Positions 28,401 through 37,539 are shown, numbered from the stretch's first letter. The stretch is DNA of 64,000 bases from Pseudomonadota bacterium (GCA_023431345.1 JAEYWK010000044.1:73952-137951); one strand, 5' to 3'. Program-made: numbers and translations. Notes: generated by a model from the letters alone, not told the origin.

Positions 28401-31400
28401 ATCGCGCCGGCCTCGTCCGCCAGGTGCTCGCGCTTGATGTCGCCGAGCTTGGCCAAGATCTCCAGCCGCTCGTCGTCCGTGTCGCACAGGTCGAGGTGCC
28501 GCTCGTACGTCTCGGACAGATCTTCCCAGCGGCGCGCGGACTCGAACAGCGCCTCCAGCGCCGACAGCGAATCACGGCTCGGACCGAACTCCGAAACCAA
28601 CGCCTGGTAGGCGTCGATCGCCTCGGTGACGGAGTCGAGCTTCTTCCAGAGCGTCTCCGCCTCGCGCGTCATCAGCGAGCGGCGCAGCTCGCCTTCGCTG
28701 CTGCCGTCGCGGCGCTTCTGCAGCACGCCGACCAGCTCGCGGTAGCGCCCCGCGCTCTCGTACAGGCGGTCGAGCGCGGCCAGCGCCTCCGCGTCGTCGG
28801 GGTTCTCGTCCACGCGCGCCTTCCAGGCCGCGATCGCGCCCGCCTCGTCGTTCAGCACGCTCTGGCTGAGCGTGCCGAGCCGCCCGAAGAGCTCGCGCCG
28901 GGTGGCCCCGTCTCGTTCGTGCTTCACTTGCAGGCGCAGCATCTCCGCGAGCTTCTGGCTCTGGCTGGAAGCGACGTAGATGCGCTCGAGCGCCTTCGCG
29001 GCCGGCAGCACCAGCTCCGCGTCTTGCTCGTCGAGCTCGAGGATGCGACGGTAGGTGCTCTCGGCTCGCTGCGGATCGCTCAGCAGCTCTTCGTAGATGC
29101 GGGCGACGGCGGTGAGGATCTCCCCCTTGCTGGGCGAGCTGTCGGCCTTCTCGCTGGCTCGCGTCAGCACGTCGGCCACACGCTCGTGGGCGGACACGCG
29201 GCGCCCGATCTCGAGCAGGCGCCCGCGGGCGTCGGTGTCGAGGGGATCCATCGGCACGAGCTCCGCGAGCGCGTCGAGCGCGCCTTGATCGTCGTGCAAG
29301 CGGTCATCGCGCAGCATCGCGATGCGTCGCAGCAGGTCGCGACGCTCGTCGATCACCTCCGGCGCCGTGAGCGACTCGAGGCGAATCGCCAGCACGCGCA
29401 CGAGATCGCGCACTTCGTCGCGAGCCTCGTAGACGGTCTCGAGCGCGCGCGCGGCTCGCGGCCGCAGCTCCCCGATGGCCAGCATGCGCTCGGCCAGCTC
29501 GCGCGCCTCGTAGTCGCCGACACGCTCGCGCAGCACGTCTTCGACGTGGCTCATCGCCTTGTCGGGCTCGAGCAGCTCGAGCTGCAGCTTCGCCAAGCGC
29601 AGCTTGAGCTCGAAGGCTTCGTCGCCGACGGCGGCCTCGAGGCGTCGCTCGAGCAGCGCCGACAGCTCCCGGCTCTTGCCCTGCTTCAGGTACAGCCGAT
29701 CGAGCGCGCGGATCGCGCCGTCGTGCACCGGGTCGATCTCGAGGATGCGCTCGTAGTAGTTGGTGGCCTTCGCCGCGTCTTCGATGATCTCTTCGCAGAT
29801 CAACGCGACCTCGACCAGCATGTCGATGCGGCGCGCTAGATCGTCGGTCGCGCGCGCGGAGCGATCGTACAGCGCCTCGAGCTCGCCCCAGCGCTCGGCG
29901 GCGGTGAGGATGTCTTTCAGGCGCTGGAACGCGGCCTCGTTGCTGGGCGCGAGCGCCAAGACGCGCTCGAGGTACGGCGTCGCGCCGATGGGGTCGCCGA
30001 GCTTGTCCTCGTGCAGGCGCGCCGCGCGCTCCGACAGCTCCGTCTCGAGCGCCACGTCGAGCTTGGCGCGAAGGACCTCGCGCATCGCTTCGGCCAGATC
30101 GGTGGGGCGCCCGGACGCGCCCGCCAGCGAGTCGGCGCGCTCCCACAGCGGCAGCTCCGCCGGGAACTCGCGCACCGCCGCCAGCATCACGTCGAGGGCG
30201 CTGCCGTGCGCGCTCAATTTGTGCTCGTGCACGTCGGCGAGACGACCGTAGAGCGCCAGGCGCTCCTCTGGCGCCTTGACTTGCTCCAGCAGCACGCTGA
30301 GCGCCGAGGCCTCCCGGCGCGCTTCGCCGCCGCTCGCGTAACGCTGCGCCAGCACGTCGGCGGCGCGCGCTCGCACCGAGTCGACGCTGACCAACCGCTC
30401 CAGCACCGACATCGCTCGCGCGCTCTGCGCGTCCGAAGTGAGCGCCGCGATCGCGCTCTCGAGCGCGTCCCCCGGGCGCGCTAGGCGCTCGAGGTACAGC
30501 TCGCTCAGCTCCACCTCGCGCTCCGCGCGCGCTTCGCCCGTGCTGGCGTCTCGGTGCTGCGCGATGATCTCCGCCGCCGCCGCGGCGTCGCCCGCGCTCA
30601 GCAGCAGGCGCGGCAACGTCGAGAGCGCGCGCTCGTCGGTGCTCGCGATCGAGAGCATGCGACGGTAGAGCGCCACCGCCTTCTCGGGCGCGTCGAACAC
30701 GGCCTCTTCGAGGGTCGCCCACTCCGCGAGCAAGCGCAGGCGCTCTTCATCGGTAGGAGCGCTGACGACGCGCAGCTCCAGCAGCCAGCGCAGGTCGTCA
30801 CGGCGATCGTTACGGCGCAGGATGCCCTCGAGCTCGGTGGCCGCCTCGACGTCGGCCGGGTCCCGCTCCAGCATCTGCTTGTAGACCTTCACCGCGTCGT
30901 CGGTGCGGCCGAGCTCGTCCGCGTAGACGCGGGCCAGCTTGAGCTCGAGCAGTCGCCGCGTCGCGTCGGCAGCCGCGGGCTTCGCGGGAGCTTCGACGGG
31001 CGCCTCCGCGCTCGGCTCGGCCTTCTTCTTGCCCTTCTTGCCCTTCTTGGCCGGAGGAGCGGCGTCTGCCTTGGCCGCCACGGCCGGCGGCGCCTCCGTC
31101 ACCTCGGCGGCGACGCTCGCGAGTCGCGCCTCCAGCGCGTCGACGAACGCCTCCCACGCGGACGCGGCGCGCGACGTGTCTTCGAGCATCTCGAGCGACA
31201 GCGGGCTGTCGGGGGCAAGCTCGTAGGCCTTGCGCGCGTAGGCGGCGGCCGCTTTGCGATCACCCAAGCGCTTGCCGGTGACGTCGACGAGGCGCGCCAG
31301 CAGCTCGAGCTTCTCGCCCTCGGAGGTGGCCTTTTCGAAGAGCAGCTCGTAGAGCGGCGTGAGACGCGCCCACTTCTCGTCCTTCTCGTACAGGGGCAAG

Positions 31401-33775
31401 AGCGAGCGCGCGGCGCGGGTATCCCCCGGGTCGACGCTGAGCACGCGATCGTAGGAGCGAAACGCGCGCTCGGGTTGGTTGAGCTTCTCCTCGTAGATGC
31501 GCGCAGCGCGGTAGCTGAGGGCGATCTTGCCCGCGTTGTCTTTCGCGCGGTCGGCCGCGTTCGACAGAACCTCCGACAAGCCCTCCCAGTCGTTCTGGCT
31601 ACCGTAGAGCTCCTCGAGGGCGTCGAAGTCGCCGCTGCCGAGGTATGCCTCACGCAGCACGCGCAGCGCGCGCGCGTGACCGGGCGACAGCTCGAGCACG
31701 CGGCGCCACGTGCGCACGGCCTGCTCCGCGTCTTGGATCTGATCGGCGTAAACGATGCCGAGCTTCTGGAGGGCCGAAAGCTTCCCGCTCGTCTCCGCTT
31801 CGATTTCGACGCGTCGCTCGAGCGCCGAAGCGAGGGTGGTATAATCGCGGTTACGCTCCGCGAGCTTCTCCAGCGCGTCGAGCACGTCGGCGCGCGACGG
31901 ATCGATCTCCAGCGTTTGCTGGTAGAGCTGAATGGCGTCGGCGGCGCGGTTCAAGCGCTCGGCGGCCAAGGCTGCCATCTCGCGCAGCAGCGGCAGGCGC
32001 TTGCTACCCTCGGCTTGCTTCAAGTCAGCGGCGTACAGCTCGAACAGCGGGGCCCAGGCCCGCCGCTTGCGGTACAGCTCCTCGAGGCGCTCGCGCGCTT
32101 CGCGATCGTCGGGCGCGATCTTGAGCAGGGCCGCGTAGGCGTCGGTGGCGTTCTGAGCGTTCGAGAACTGATCGAGCCAGCGACGGGCAGCGGCGCGATA
32201 CAGCTCCTTCTTCTCCTCCACGTCGGGCGTGATTTCGGCCAGCTTGATCTGGTTCGTGATCAGATCGCGGTGGCGGCCGAGCTTCTCGTACAGCGAGACG
32301 AGCTCGCGCATCTCGAGCACGTCTTGCTCGTCGAGCTTGTCGTCGAGCTGAACGATCTGGCCCAGCACGGAGAGCAGCGCGGTGTCGCTCTTGATGTACT
32401 GGCGATACACCGTCGCGACCTCGCGCAGCACCGCCAAGCGCTCCTGGTACTTCTCGTGCGGCAGCCGCTCAAGCTCTTGCCTCAGCAGCTCGACCAGCGC
32501 GTTGTAACCCTGCGTTTGCTTGTACAAGCGCTTGAGGGCGTCGCGTGCCTCCGTGTTGTCGGGGTCTTGCCGCAGCACGCTCTTGTACTGCTCCACCGCC
32601 TTCTGCGCGTTCTCTTGGCCTTCCGCCAGCTTGCCGAGCTGGGCGCTCAGCTGGGTGCGCTCTTTGCTCCCTTCGGGCAGCGCTCGCGCCGCCGCCTGCA
32701 GCACCTCCATCAGGCGCGTGTCGTCTTGCAGGCTCGCGAAGTACTCGCGGAAGAATGACAGCATGCCGGGGTTGGCGGGCTCCACGCGCCGAATGCGATC
32801 GAACCACGGCTCGGCGTCGGCGGGATTCTCGAGCTTCTTCCAGTGCAGCATCGCGATCTGGAGCATGTCTCCGACGCGCTGCCCGTCGCCGCCCGGACCC
32901 GCCGCCTTCAAGTCGCGCTCGTAGAGCGCCACCAGCTCCGCCCAACGCTCGGAGCTCGAGTACAAATCCGACAAGAACGCCTTGGCCTCCGGGTGATCGG
33001 GCCCGTCACGCAGGACGCCGCCGTACGCGCGCGCGGCGCGCTCCTTGTCACCCAAATCTTGCGCGTAGACGCGGGCCAGGCGCACGCCCGCCGAGATGCG
33101 CGCCACCGCCGTCTCCCCGCGATCGGCGAGGCGTTCGAGCACCCCCGCGACGTCCTCGTAGCGGCCCTTCTGCCGGTAGAGGTGCTCGAGCAGGTGGCTC
33201 GCCGCTTCGTTGGTCGGATCGAGGCGCACGGCCTGTTCCAGCCGATCGACGGCGGCCTCGAAGGCGGCGTCATCCGAGCCGAAGCGCACGTCCATCTCCG
33301 CGGCGCGCATCAGCATGGCGCTCTTGTAGGCCTCGTCGCTCGCCCCCTCCGCTTCGCTCAAATAGCTAGCGCGTAGCTCGGTGTAGCGCGCCCGCCGACT
33401 CTCTTGCTCTTCCAGCTTGGCCGACGCTTCTCGGTCGTCGGGCGAGAGCTCCAGCAGGCGCAGGTACGCGGCGGCGGCGCCGTCTTCATCGAACAAGTGA
33501 TCGCTGAGCAAGCGGGCTTGCTCGCGCACGAGCGTCGCTTCGCGATGGGTGCCGCCGGCGGCGCCAATCGCGATCTCGAGCAGGCGCGCCGCCGCCAACC
33601 ATTCGCCGCGCTCTGCATGCTTCTCGCGCGCCGCGTCGAGCAGCCGCGCGAGCTCCTCGGGCGAGAGGTCACCGCTGCCCTGTTCGACGGTCGATTGCAG
33701 TGACTCCCAAGCTTCGTTCGAACCCGGTTCAGCCTGCAGTTTTCCAAGAGCGTTGCGGATCGTCTGAGAATCCAT
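22418..33775 (-). CDS. Giant tetratricopeptide-repeat protein (3,785 residues)
   Basis: One uninterrupted frame of 11.4 kb. Nearly the whole protein consists of degenerate 34-38-residue TPR units, recognisable by recurring A-x-x-x-Y-R/E-x-x-L-E-x-x-P-x-D/N phrases (e.g. AAAAYLRLLELSPDD, AVTAYKRAVEQAGDQ, KAMQMYERAVQTDG). Around residues 880-935 the array is broken by an Ala/Pro/Lys linker with KKGKKGKKK. No signal peptide, membrane span or catalytic domain is visible, so it is likely a cytoplasmic scaffold. Its stop is 12 bp before mlaE, suggesting a joint role with the lipid transporter, but that is inferred from context only. The 246 bp upstream hold no gene; TGCCTCG/CGAGGCA at 33916-33937 could be a weak hairpin. 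Confidence 0.93.
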   Translation of the reverse strand: MDSQTIRNALGKLQAEPGSNEAWESLQSTVEQGSGDLSPEELARLLDAAREKHAERGEWLAAARLLEIAIGAAGGTHREATLVREQARLLSDHLFDEDGAAAAYLRLLELSPDDREASAKLEEQESRRARYTELRASYLSEAEGASDEAYKSAMLMRAAEMDVRFGSDDAAFEAAVDRLEQAVRLDPTNEAASHLLEHLYRQKGRYEDVAGVLERLADRGETAVARISAGVRLARVYAQDLGDKERAARAYGGVLRDGPDHPEAKAFLSDLYSSSERWAELVALYERDLKAAGPGGDGQRVGDMLQIAMLHWKKLENPADAEPWFDRIRRVEPANPGMLSFFREYFASLQDDTRLMEVLQAAARALPEGSKERTQLSAQLGKLAEGQENAQKAVEQYKSVLRQDPDNTEARDALKRLYKQTQGYNALVELLRQELERLPHEKYQERLAVLREVATVYRQYIKSDTALLSVLGQIVQLDDKLDEQDVLEMRELVSLYEKLGRHRDLITNQIKLAEITPDVEEKKELYRAAARRWLDQFSNAQNATDAYAALLKIAPDDREARERLEELYRKRRAWAPLFELYAADLKQAEGSKRLPLLREMAALAAERLNRAADAIQLYQQTLEIDPSRADVLDALEKLAERNRDYTTLASALERRVEIEAETSGKLSALQKLGIVYADQIQDAEQAVRTWRRVLELSPGHARALRVLREAYLGSGDFDALEELYGSQNDWEGLSEVLSNAADRAKDNAGKIALSYRAARIYEEKLNQPERAFRSYDRVLSVDPGDTRAARSLLPLYEKDEKWARLTPLYELLFEKATSEGEKLELLARLVDVTGKRLGDRKAAAAYARKAYELAPDSPLSLEMLEDTSRAASAWEAFVDALEARLASVAAEVTEAPPAVAAKADAAPPAKKGKKGKKKAEPSAEAPVEAPAKPAAADATRRLLELKLARVYADELGRTDDAVKVYKQMLERDPADVEAATELEGILRRNDRRDDLRWLLELRVVSAPTDEERLRLLAEWATLEEAVFDAPEKAVALYRRMLSIASTDERALSTLPRLLLSAGDAAAAAEIIAQHRDASTGEARAEREVELSELYLERLARPGDALESAIAALTSDAQSARAMSVLERLVSVDSVRARAADVLAQRYASGGEARREASALSVLLEQVKAPEERLALYGRLADVHEHKLSAHGSALDVMLAAVREFPAELPLWERADSLAGASGRPTDLAEAMREVLRAKLDVALETELSERAARLHEDKLGDPIGATPYLERVLALAPSNEAAFQRLKDILTAAERWGELEALYDRSARATDDLARRIDMLVEVALICEEIIEDAAKATNYYERILEIDPVHDGAIRALDRLYLKQGKSRELSALLERRLEAAVGDEAFELKLRLAKLQLELLEPDKAMSHVEDVLRERVGDYEARELAERMLAIGELRPRAARALETVYEARDEVRDLVRVLAIRLESLTAPEVIDERRDLLRRIAMLRDDRLHDDQGALDALAELVPMDPLDTDARGRLLEIGRRVSAHERVADVLTRASEKADSSPSKGEILTAVARIYEELLSDPQRAESTYRRILELDEQDAELVLPAAKALERIYVASSQSQKLAEMLRLQVKHERDGATRRELFGRLGTLSQSVLNDEAGAIAAWKARVDENPDDAEALAALDRLYESAGRYRELVGVLQKRRDGSSEGELRRSLMTREAETLWKKLDSVTEAIDAYQALVSEFGPSRDSLSALEALFESARRWEDLSETYERHLDLCDTDDERLEILAKLGDIKREHLADEAGAIEVYRRALGIRTTHGASRAALGKLLQSSDNPTRREAALILKPIFEAEGDSEQLLTTLLIEVDTSDDPLERLSGLEAAMKVAEGPLADPQRAFALAERAVRSAVGHSDLVPWFTHLERLATATSRQAEYVKLLCDVVPEIFDGDVQLLVTLKIADLARHKLADRELSRTYYKKALELRAEDKQALTALESLYEEAGDARSLLEILERRTEVADGDEERKSLLFRRAKLLSEALSERRRAIEVYETILDIALEREALTALEALYTAESMWVELVTLYERQLDAKLGDAAGLHVAIARVASRHQNNIARAFDELESALSVERQHEGAIAELERLVSDAPDPVERARAAALLEPVYLLRADFGKVMNTIRARLEASSDPDERRELLTRLAKLYEEQKEDYRAALDTVARLLAEDPSDASTISELERLAKVASAERRLAEIYAEELKKIETDDEASVKLLRRTGELFRDLDEGDQALVFFRRALAFEPESKSLFTAVDQLLEKAGRAEERVELYRQGLENRFEPRERLQLLHTMAALQKGTLARPDDAIDTYRQALEVEDDDATSLDALTELYRARSRWEDLAELYLRRAESAATPEQGAPYRLALSRLHQEQDQIERAIDQLEEIVTALPRHQEAITALEHLRKLPSHAERVVDILRPLYEALDDWRRQIQLNEDRYQLAQEVTDKVRVLRETAELWEKRGDDLNRARRALEAGVKLDPDDADTRAEYERLTERTSAWDALSAAYEAVLEEQPDLRDRREILATLANVHNSRRDDPRKALAAYERLFATDESEIEPLNQMESLATLLSDWPVLVRVLTSKAELLPSDEERASVWRRVAEAKRDMLEDPAGAIAGYERALELDPESAFTVDCLIELYEAKADASRLVELYQRRVELTQDDDDLKYTLLVSAAACYDKQLSDKRKAIEVLEQALHVRPGDPGVLGSLNRLYRLESMWAELLESLKLQAGAAESAAERSQIRKEIGNILASKLDSYEEALDAYRLALDEAPTDAELITAVREIGGGHEDLRRSVADILVPVLEQSGRHAELVDVLELRLTIETEPTERVQTLRSVARVLEQNLGKQHDAASALLRAISERPDDAELHEELERLARATSGFGRYADALSDRAGSTFDPDVARELYVRLGRIAEQELKDDQRAVTAYKRAVEQAGDQPELLDALDRLYTRLDDHEAVADVLERRVSVEMSDERQADLYYRLAQLQIGRFEEPARGLGSLRMALERVPGHEAAVAELEKLVDHADLFEEVSEILEEVYRARGSTDRLSKLYEKRVGFADSVEARIDMRRSLARVLEDEAKDPRAAQRVIELGLAEAPEDLALLEEIERLAAITGEWDKASQALARAIAAKSDLAPESGVELSMRLAGWYRDKAFDNASAETALKRALEFDPSSDDVLQAIEALQRAPGRELDLFGTLRQRAKLQVDESRREDLYRQAKTLAESSGDSAAAEAVLRELLAHDDTNLWALAELCKLREAASDYPETFKLTVRQAELGADAASVHALRRRAAEIARDQLNDVPKATELFEQLFEDDPTDRDAASALRALYPAAGRDQDLGRLLERLVDMAESPATRTALRLELSRLNRDKFQSLDTAIELLRSVLEEEPGQGEAVVELSELYEKTQRDEELAELLSTQIDAARERGETASELRFQVRLGEVYDGRLGDRARAIDTYRGVLERDPNHRGALEALARLYKAQDELGPAAEVVSRLLDMASGPAAVELAIELGEAEQKLGNSENAARAFERGLSHDERSAELRDRLRALYQSSKEWEKLSALLARDAELTERPEEAVKILQQAAQIQSKERGDHVAAAELLERASKLKPDDREILLELCDRYSASGRGKAAAEVLQRIVDSFGTKRTKELGEIHRRLAAAYLADGEVRRALEELDKAFRIEPGNVHVLTLLGDVALQVGDHKKAQQMYRALLLQKLDDASGPIKKSMVFFRLGQIHEQLDEKPKAMQMYERAVQTDGLEEAKTRLAALKG

Positions 33776-34021
33776 TTACCTGTTCTTTTCCTCGTTCAGC
33801 CGCGCGCTCTTCCGAGAGGGCGGGGCCGCTGCCGTAAGCGCGAGCCGGTGGCCTTGGCGGTGACCAAATGAATCGCGTCTCGGAGCCAGTCGGGTGTCGA
33901 TCGCTGGGGGTTCCCTGCCTCGCTACGAGGCGAGGCACGCGAGAGTACGCCGCGGAATCAGGCGGCACAAGCGCTCGAAACCCCTCCAGTTTTGGTTCGT
34001 CGACGGCGGCCTGCTCGGCGC

Positions 34022-34864
34022 TCAGCGCGCTGGGTGCGGGGATGTGCGCCGCGAAAGCTCACGCCGCTGCGCGGCGATGACTCGCGGGTCTCCGCCGAGA
34101 CGCGCGGCGTGGTCGAGCGCTCGCCTCGCCTCGTCGAAGCGGCCCATGCCGATGAGCGCGAACGAACGCCCGAGCTGAGCGTCAGGCAGCTTAGGCCGGC
34201 TTGCTGCAATCGCGTCGTACTGCACGAGCGCGCTCGGCAGGTCACCGCGGGTGAGCGCGAGCGTCGCGAGGCCGACGCGATTCTCGAGCGCCTCCGGGTC
34301 GGCCAGAAGGCCCGACCGATACGAGCGCTCTGCGGCCGCTAGCTTGCCCTGCGAGAGCTGCACCAACCCGAGCGCGTGCCAAGCGGCCGGATTCTTGGCA
34401 TTGCGCCGCAGTGCCTCGGCCAAGCGCGGCTCGGCGAGCGAGAGCTCTCCCCAGCGCGCCGCGCGCATGCCACCGGTCAGCGGCCCGAGGTCATCACGCG
34501 GCGCGACCTCGGTGGCTCGATCGTAGGCGGCGAGCGCTTCATCGTAGCGGTGCGAAAGCTCGAGAGCGTGCCCCAACTCGACCAGCGGAATCGGGCTCGC
34601 CGGGCCCAGCTGCTGCTCGAGCCGCTCCACCTCGGCTCGTGCGCGCCCGAGCTGCCCCCGCGCCGCTTCGACGCGGACCAGCAGCCGCCGCTCGGCGATC
34701 GAATCGGGGTGCTGCTCGAGGTAGGCACGCAGCACTCGGCTCGCCTCCTCGCTCTGGCCCTTGCCCATCAGCATGCTCGCGCGCGGTACGGGCGACGCAG
34801 CAGAGCCGGCGCAGCCGGACAGCGCGGCGCCGAGGCTCAGCGCGAGCAGCATCCTTACGAGCAT
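34022..34864 (-). CDS. TPR-containing lipoprotein
   Basis: 280 residues. Signal with lipobox LSGC (MLLALSLGAALSGC), followed by TPR units such as LVELGHALELSHRYDEALAAYDRATEVAP and NPAAWHALGLVQLSQGKLAAAERSY (written here as short recognisable units within a continuous helical array). It probably mediates protein contacts at the periplasmic side or in the outer membrane. It is divergent from the dehydrogenase gene, with 43 bp between the starts, and lies upstream of the giant TPR gene on the same strand. Confidence 0.86.
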   Translation of the reverse strand: MLVRMLLALSLGAALSGCAGSAASPVPRASMLMGKGQSEEASRVLRAYLEQHPDSIAERRLLVRVEAARGQLGRARAEVERLEQQLGPASPIPLVELGHALELSHRYDEALAAYDRATEVAPRDDLGPLTGGMRAARWGELSLAEPRLAEALRRNAKNPAAWHALGLVQLSQGKLAAAERSYRSGLLADPEALENRVGLATLALTRGDLPSALVQYDAIAASRPKLPDAQLGRSFALIGMGRFDEARRALDHAARLGGDPRVIAAQRRELSRRTSPHPAR

Positions 34865-34907
34865 CCGCTGGCCATGTTAGCACTCGGCTCGAGGCGCCCT
34901 CCATCCC

Positions 34908-35792
34908 ATGAGCCACGAAACCACCCAACCCACGCGCGTCGCTGTGATTGGAGCCGGCCAGATGGGAGCCGGCATCGCCCAGGTCGCGGCCCGCGCTGGG
35001 TTCGAGGTCACGCTCTCCGATCGCGCCGAGGCGCTCGCGACCGGCGCCATCGCGAAAATCGAGGCGCGGCTCCGCCGGCAGGAGAGCGACGGCAAGCTCG
35101 CGGCGGGCGCGACCGACCAGCTGCTCGGACGCCTGAGCGCGGGGGGGCCGCTGTTCGGTGTCGACAGCGCCGATTGGGTGATCGAGGCCGCCCCCGAGCA
35201 GCTCGAGCTGAAGGCGGACCTCTTCCGCGCCTTGAACGAGCGGGCGCGGCCGGACGCCTTGTTGGCGACGAACACCTCGAGCCTGTCGATCACCCGCCTC
35301 GCCCGCGAAACGACGCGGCCGGAGCAGGTGGTGGGCGTGCACTTCATGAACCCGGTGCCGGTCATGAAGTTGGTGGAGCTCGTGCGAGGCACGCTGACCT
35401 CCGACGCCACGCTCACGCGCGCGCTCGAGCTGTGCCAAAAGCTCGGTAAGCAGACGATCGTCAGCCAAGATCGCCCCGGCTTCCTGGTGAATCGCATCCT
35501 GATCCCGCTGCTCAACGAGGCCTGCTTCGCCTTGGCCGAGGGCGTCGGCAACAAGGAGGACATCGACGCGGGCGCGCGCCTCGGGCTCGGTCATCCGCTC
35601 GGCCCGCTCGAGCTCGCCGACTTGATTGGCCTCGATACCGTGCTCTCGATCGCCGAGATCTTGCATCGAGACTTCGGTGATCCGAAGTACCGCCCGGCGC
35701 CGCTGCTGCGCAACTTGGTGCAGGCAGGCTTACTCGGACGAAAGTCCGGGCGCGGCTTCTACGTTTATGACGAGCATGGGAAAAAGAGCTGA
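34908..35792 (+). CDS. 3-hydroxyacyl-CoA (3-hydroxybutyryl-CoA) dehydrogenase
   Basis: 294 residues, standard for the single-domain-pair enzyme (Hbd/PaaH type). N-terminal Rossmann fold GAGQMGAGIAQVAARAG; NTSSLSITRLA and the catalytic His in GVHFMNPVPVMKLVELV; C-terminal dimerisation domain with DRPGFLVNRILIPLLNEA and GLGHPLGPLELADLIGLD. It oxidises (S)-3-hydroxyacyl-CoA to 3-ketoacyl-CoA using NAD in beta-oxidation or butyrate metabolism. No other fatty-acid gene is adjacent. Its end overlaps the next gene by 17 bp. Confidence 0.94.
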   Translation: MSHETTQPTRVAVIGAGQMGAGIAQVAARAGFEVTLSDRAEALATGAIAKIEARLRRQESDGKLAAGATDQLLGRLSAGGPLFGVDSADWVIEAAPEQLELKADLFRALNERARPDALLATNTSSLSITRLARETTRPEQVVGVHFMNPVPVMKLVELVRGTLTSDATLTRALELCQKLGKQTIVSQDRPGFLVNRILIPLLNEACFALAEGVGNKEDIDAGARLGLGHPLGPLELADLIGLDTVLSIAEILHRDFGDPKYRPAPLLRNLVQAGLLGRKSGRGFYVYDEHGKKS

Positions 35793-37539
35793 GATTTGGG
35801 CGGCGCTATCGCTCGCGGCGCTGCTCGGCGGCTGCGATGGCTGCCAAAAAGAGAAGCCGTACACGCCCTTCGGTGTGACGAGCGCGGTGCCCGACGCTTC
35901 GGTGTCCCCCGAGCCTGAGCCCGCACCGAGCGCCAAGGCGCCGCCCGGCAAGTTCCCGGCCGCGGTGGTGGCCCCCGCCGGCTCGCGCAAGCTACGCATG
36001 GGGGCGCTGACGCTCGACGCTCCCAAGCGCTACGTGTTCGATCGCGCGCTCGTCTTGGGAGAAGGAGCAGAGCAGCGCGCCGTCGCGTGGGTCGTCTCCG
36101 AGCCCGAAGCGCTCGACGTTCCCCGCGGCGCCCTGCTTGCCTACGACGCCGCCGGCAAATCGCGCCAGCTGATGACGCTGCCGAGCTTCGTGCCGATCGG
36201 GCCCGGCTGCACCCACGCCACGAAGCTGGTGCAAACCGGTGTCTCGAGCGTGCTGGTGGATACGACGGCCACCTGCCCGGCCGGGCTGATGCAGCGCGTC
36301 CCCGTCGAGGCGGTGAGCATCATCGCTCCCGCTAGCGACCGGCCGGAAGTGTTGACGCTGCGCGTGGCCGCGCCCGCGTCGGGCGAAGCGCTCTCGGTGG
36401 ACGCGGACTCAAGTGACCGCGACGGCGATGGACGCGAAGACGTGCGGCTGATTTTCAGCCTCACGAGCCCTGAAGGCGCGAAAGCCAGCGCGTCCTTCGC
36501 CTTCCTCGACCGCGCCGCGGGAGTCTCCCGCGACGCGGCTGAGCCCCGCGCGTCCCTCGCGGCCGCGGCCAAAGCCATCCTCTCGAAGGCCGGTCCGGCC
36601 GCGACGGCTGACATCGACGCCATGCGCCGGCTGCTCGCCTCGCTCTGCGCCGAGGGCGCCACCGCTCGCATCTTCGACGCGGAAGGCTCACCGCTGCGCT
36701 GTGACGACCTCGGCGCGGTGGTCGACATGCTGGCACGCGCGGAGGTGCTGTCACGCTTGGCGGCCAAAGACGCCGTGGGCGCCGCGTCCGTGCTCAGCCG
36801 CGCGGACTGGTACTTCAAGCGCATCTCGAGCGACGCCGAGAAATCGATCACGAAGGAGCTGGCGAAGCGCCTGCTCCCGGTGTCACCCACGGCGACCGCG
36901 CTCTCGGCGAAGCCCAAGTCCGTCAAGGGGCCCCACTGGAGCCCGCTCTGGTTCGAGCCCGACGGCGCGCTGCTGATCGTCACCGAAGCCGGCTTGGTCC
37001 GCGCCTCGCGCGACGGCACGACCGAGACCGCGCTCGACGCCGAGGCCGGCACTCCCCCGTGGCCGCTCGACGTCACGGACGGCAGCGGGCGGCGACTGAG
37101 CGGCTCACTCTGCGCGTGCGACTCCTCCGAGGTGCAGCTCGGCTTCACCGACACCGCGGGAACGCCGCAAAGTAGCCAACCGACGCGTCTGCTCGCCCCC
37201 CGACCAGGCGGCTGCAAAGGCCGCTTCACTTGCCCCGATCCGGTGCCGGTCGCGGTCAGCGCGGAGGGGTTTTCGACGCTCTTGGCGGGCGCGCTGCTCG
37301 AGCCCAAGAAAGCGGGCAAGGCGCTGCCGAGCCCTGGGTCGGCGCGCTCGCCCGACGGCGCCTGGCTGATCGCGACTTCGCCCCTCGGCTTGGTCGTCAG
37401 CGGCGCGACCCAAGAGCTATGGAAGCTACCGGAGGCTCCCGTCGACACGCGACGAGCGCGGTCGTGCGTCGTCGCCAACGACCGAGCCGCCGTAGCCTGC
37501 GTGGCCGACGGCAAGGTCGTCCTGCTCAAACGTCCGTGA
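35776..37539 (+). CDS. Large predicted lipoprotein, function unknown
   Basis: The ATG at 35776 (MGKRAEIWAALSL) gives 587 residues and a lipoprotein signal ending at LLGGC. After a Pro/Ala-rich linker there is a beta-rich region, a central helical part (about 250-370), and a C-terminal part with repeated beta-hairpin phrases (WSPLWFEPDGALLIVTEAG, ARSPDGAWLIATSPLG) that resemble a degenerate beta-propeller. Several Cys in CACDSS and CKGRFTC may form disulfides. It overlaps the dehydrogenase end by 17 bp in another frame. I do not recognise a family. Confidence 0.75.
   Translation: MGKRAEIWAALSLAALLGGCDGCQKEKPYTPFGVTSAVPDASVSPEPEPAPSAKAPPGKFPAAVVAPAGSRKLRMGALTLDAPKRYVFDRALVLGEGAEQRAVAWVVSEPEALDVPRGALLAYDAAGKSRQLMTLPSFVPIGPGCTHATKLVQTGVSSVLVDTTATCPAGLMQRVPVEAVSIIAPASDRPEVLTLRVAAPASGEALSVDADSSDRDGDGREDVRLIFSLTSPEGAKASASFAFLDRAAGVSRDAAEPRASLAAAAKAILSKAGPAATADIDAMRRLLASLCAEGATARIFDAEGSPLRCDDLGAVVDMLARAEVLSRLAAKDAVGAASVLSRADWYFKRISSDAEKSITKELAKRLLPVSPTATALSAKPKSVKGPHWSPLWFEPDGALLIVTEAGLVRASRDGTTETALDAEAGTPPWPLDVTDGSGRRLSGSLCACDSSEVQLGFTDTAGTPQSSQPTRLLAPRPGGCKGRFTCPDPVPVAVSAEGFSTLLAGALLEPKKAGKALPSPGSARSPDGAWLIATSPLGLVVSGATQELWKLPEAPVDTRRARSCVVANDRAAVACVADGKVVLLKRP

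Noticed and set aside
27533..32758. Long rightward open frames (more than 700 codons) inside the giant TPR gene
   Set aside because: They are the antisense/third-position shadow of a GC-rich gene: Arg/Leu/Gln-rich with no domain and no start signals, while the leftward frame is a clear TPR array.
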